Source of the DNA: Prototheca cutis
Taxonomy: Eukaryota > Chlorophyta > Trebouxiophyceae > Chlorellales > Chlorellaceae
Length of the DNA: 64,000 nt
Assembly (NCBI GenBank): GCA_002897115.2
Contig: BCIH01000007.1
Span: forward strand, 1,006,357-1,070,356
Direction of reading: 5' to 3'
The translations under genes were made by a program, and so were the position numbers. How positions within the stretch are numbered: the stretch's first letter is position 1; the number at the start of each line of letters is the position of its first letter. The notes beneath the pieces were generated by a model. It was not told the DNA's origin, did not search any database, and worked only from the letters and a program-made list of their open reading frames with translations. Positions 61,898 to 64,000 of the stretch are shown here, piece after piece.

Positions 61898-63993
61898 CGT
61901 GTGCGTGTGTGTGTGCGCGCGTGTGCGTGTGTGTGTGCGCGCGTGTGCGTGCGTGCGCGCGTGCGCGCGGCTGTGTGTGTGTGCGTGGCTGTGCGGGTGG
62001 GTGGGTGGGTGGGAAGGGGGCCCGTGTGGACCCCGGCATAACCGATTTCAGTGCTGACCATCGATGCTAGGCCAGCCTGCCTGCAGGAAGTGCGGCAGCT
62101 GGTGCGGTCCCGCAGCGGCGTCTCCCTCGTGAGCGTAGGCAAGGACACCCACGTGCTGCAGATTCAAGAGGTGCAGGGGTGGGGGGAGAAGGAGGGCAAC
62201 GAGTTGCTGGCCGGCCCGCACACGCGCCGTGGTTTCACCCGGCCCACAGGGGAGCACCATGATCATCGCTGACCTGATGATGCCATGCTCTGCAGGGCCT
62301 GCTGGAGAGGGCCCCTGCGCCTGCAGACTGGGAACCAATGCCTGGGAAAAAGGGTGTTAGGCGCTACATCTCGCCCGAGCTGCGGCGTCTTGCCAAGCGG
62401 GTCGAGGACGCCCACGAGCAGCGCGAGACAGCGGGCACCGGCATCCTGCAGGTCTGTGTTTTTATGCGTATATGCGCTGTGGATTGGCCTCAGCTTTCCA
62501 ACTCATCGTGCGCGGTGCCATTTCCCTGGTGCACCCCTCTAATCTCCGCATTCTCCTTTTGCAGGCGATCCTGGTCAAGTTTGCAGAGCATCGGCGGGTC
62601 TGGCAGGCGGCGATCGACTGTGCAAGCGAGTTGGACGCCCTGATTTCGCTTGCAGTCGCGGCTTCCAGCTCGGCAGGGCCCATGTGCCGCCCCGTCATCC
62701 TGCCGGATGATGATGGACAAGGTAGAGTGGTAGCACGGGTGGGCTGTTTTGGTGGTTCATGTCTACTGAGCCCTAAGGCTTCTTTGTGGCCCACATGGCT
62801 GCACGCTTTGCTATGAGTGACACCATCGCGGTTGTTGATTTTGATGGCTGTGCCCCATCGCACAGGTGAGGCTGCCCGACCTGTGTTCAAGGCAGTCGGG
62901 CTGCGGCACCCCGTCGCGGCGGTCGCCGACGTGGCGGCATCCTCGGGCTCCAGTGCCGGAGGATTTGTGCCCAACGACGTCGAGCTCGGCGGCGAGGGAG
63001 CCGCCCCTTTCCTCGTCCTCACAGGTTTGTAGTGCTTGTGGGTTTCTTTGGCTCTTATGCCTACGCTCAAGAGGGGGGGGGGGGGCTGTTCCTGGTTCCC
63101 ATCCGCGACACACACATGCACGCACACCCACCAATCAACCCACTCGCTGCCTTTACCGACAGGTCCAAACATGGGTGGCAAGTCGATGCTGATGCGGCAG
63201 GTGTGCTTGGCGGTGGTGCTGGCGCAGACCGGCGCGTGGGTCCCTGCGGAATCACTACAGTTGACCCCAGTCGACCGGCTGTTTGTGCGGATGGGCGCGC
63301 GTGACCGCCTGCTCCTGGGTCAATCCACGTTTTTCGTGGAAATGGCTGAAACGTCGGTCGCTTTGGCTCGCGCGACGCGCCGGAGCCTGGTGGCGTTGGA
63401 TGAGTTGGGTCGTGGGACGGCCACCGCAGACGGTGCCGCCATCGCCGCCGCGGTGCTGGACCACCTGGCCCGGGACGTGGGCTGCCGCGGAGTGTTTGCC
63501 ACGCATTACCACCAGGTGGCCCTGAACGCGGAGGGGCGGCTGCCCGTCGCCGTCTGCCACATGGCCTGCCGTGTGGAAGGGGGGGAAGATGGCAGCGGTG
63601 CTGACGGCGCCCCAGAACGCGTCACGTTTCTCTACAAGGTCACACCGGGGGCCTGCCCGGCAAGCTACGGCATCAACGTTGCAAGGTATGCTTGGCGGTG
63701 GAAGTCTATGAATCTATCTGCTGGTTGAGGAGCTGGGTGCAGATCTCGATGCGGAAGCCGCCCACATGAGCGAACCGCTCCACCATGCGCCCACACATAG
63801 GCTGGCTGGGCTGCCGCGGGATGTGGTGCGGCAGGCCGGCAGGATGGCCGCATCCTTTGCCGGTAACGAGACTGCAGCGAGCGGCGGGACGGAGATGGAG
63901 CTGCGTGATCTCCTGGACAAGTGCAGGCAAGGCCTGCCGACCGCCAGGGCTGCGTGGGAACAGGCACGGGGCCGGCCAGTGCTTCCCTGCTGA
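58487..63993 (+). CDS. MSH6: DNA mismatch repair protein MSH6 (Tudor-containing)
   Basis: MutS homologue that pairs with MSH2 to detect base mismatches and small loops in the nucleus. Nine exons join in phase to 1433 residues: 58487-58709, 58856-59664, 59821-61818, 62087-62170, 62296-62451, 62565-62721, 62866-63024, 63163-63685, 63801-63993. The N-terminus has a PCNA-binding PIP box (QTSIASFF, residues 14-21). A Tudor domain ([39 protein letters not shown]), as in plant MSH6, and an acidic tract follow. The MutS domain begins with mismatch-binding [13 protein letters not shown] (the Phe-x-Glu motif). The ATPase has Walker A GPNMGGKS and Walker [12 protein letters not shown], then FATHYHQ. The first intron of the MutS part appears to be GC-AG (59665). 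The fourth intron contains a long GT-rich microsatellite. The stop lies seven bases before the window end. Confidence 0.97.
59665..59670 (+). other. Non-canonical GC splice donor in MSH6
   Basis: Exon 2 ends TACG|GCAAGT; GCAAGT is the standard GC-AG donor. It is the only donor in the stretch that joins in phase 0 to the acceptor CAG|CCTGGG at 59820 and gives a continuous frame (GTPAAAT then [11 protein letters not shown]). GT dinucleotides nearby give the wrong phase or poor context. Confidence 0.7.
61841..61985. repeat. GT/GC-rich dinucleotide microsatellite
   Basis: About 145 bases of GT repeats with interspersed GC units, in MSH6 intron 3 starting 22 bases after the donor. Alternating purine-pyrimidine sequence of this kind can form Z-DNA. 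Confidence 0.95.
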
Positions 63994-64000
63994 TGAGCAT

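Overview
The window is nuclear DNA from a photosynthetic eukaryote, most likely a green alga (Chlorophyta, probably Trebouxiophyceae). Reasons: GC-rich genes packed on both strands and split by many short GT-AG introns (donors mostly GTGAGT or GTGCGT); an intronless H4 gene with a canonical histone 3' stem-loop; plant-type proteins (a fused allantoin synthase, a zinc-less-finger Fpg, an MSH6 with a Tudor domain, a DCP5-like LSm14 protein, a KELP-like coactivator, CSLA/CSLC and GT61 Golgi glycosyltransferases, a bacterial-type glucokinase with a possible transit peptide). The lineage is inference; no organelle or rRNA marker is present. Scattered single Ns, two N gaps and long G/C homopolymers show a draft assembly.

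Layout. 0-10 kb: histone H4 (+), a WDR44-like WD40 gene (-), an unrecognised broken ORF (-), a DCP5/LSM14-like gene (-). 10-16 kb: phospholipase B-like hydrolase (-), ribosomal protein eS7 (-). 16-31 kb: U-box cyclophilin PPIL2/CYP60 (+), RNase T2 (+), allantoin synthase (+) with a complete antisense CDC20 gene inside its second intron, and a coiled-coil plus PH-domain gene (+). 31-41 kb: a KELP-like gene with one DEK_C and four PC4 domains (-), Fpg glycosylase (+), an unknown secreted protein (-), mitochondrial [2Fe-2S] ferredoxin (+), glucokinase (-). 41-54 kb: GT61 glycosyltransferase (+), CSLA/CSLC-like GT2 (-), a gene-free 2.3 kb, ribophorin I/OST1 (-). 54-64 kb: 3 kb with only unrecognised coding-like fragments and many ambiguous bases, a phosducin-like protein (-), and a complete MSH6 (+).

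Themes. Two DNA-repair proteins (Fpg, MSH6) and a predicted ssDNA-binding coactivator are present but in different neighbourhoods. GT61 and CSLA/C are convergent neighbours and both belong to Golgi cell-wall polysaccharide families. Ribophorin I and PLB-like serve the secretory/lysosomal route. Several pairs are divergent over 290-710 bp (KELP/Fpg, secreted protein/ferredoxin, glucokinase/GT61, eS7/PPIL2, PLP3/MSH6) and may share promoters.

Most exon joins below were checked for reading-frame phase. The allantoin synthase, CDC20, PPIL2, RNase T2, coiled-coil/PH, KELP-like, Fpg, secreted protein, ferredoxin, glucokinase, GT61, CSLA/C, OST1, PLP3, eS7 and MSH6 models each close to one open frame. 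The 3' end of the DCP5-like gene, the 5' end of the WDR44-like gene and some PLB-like joins are not resolved to the base. The most notable points are the nested CDC20 gene, the possible alternative donor that would remove an internal peroxisomal signal from allantoin synthase, the four-PC4 protein, and a recurrent poly(C)-poly(A) motif.
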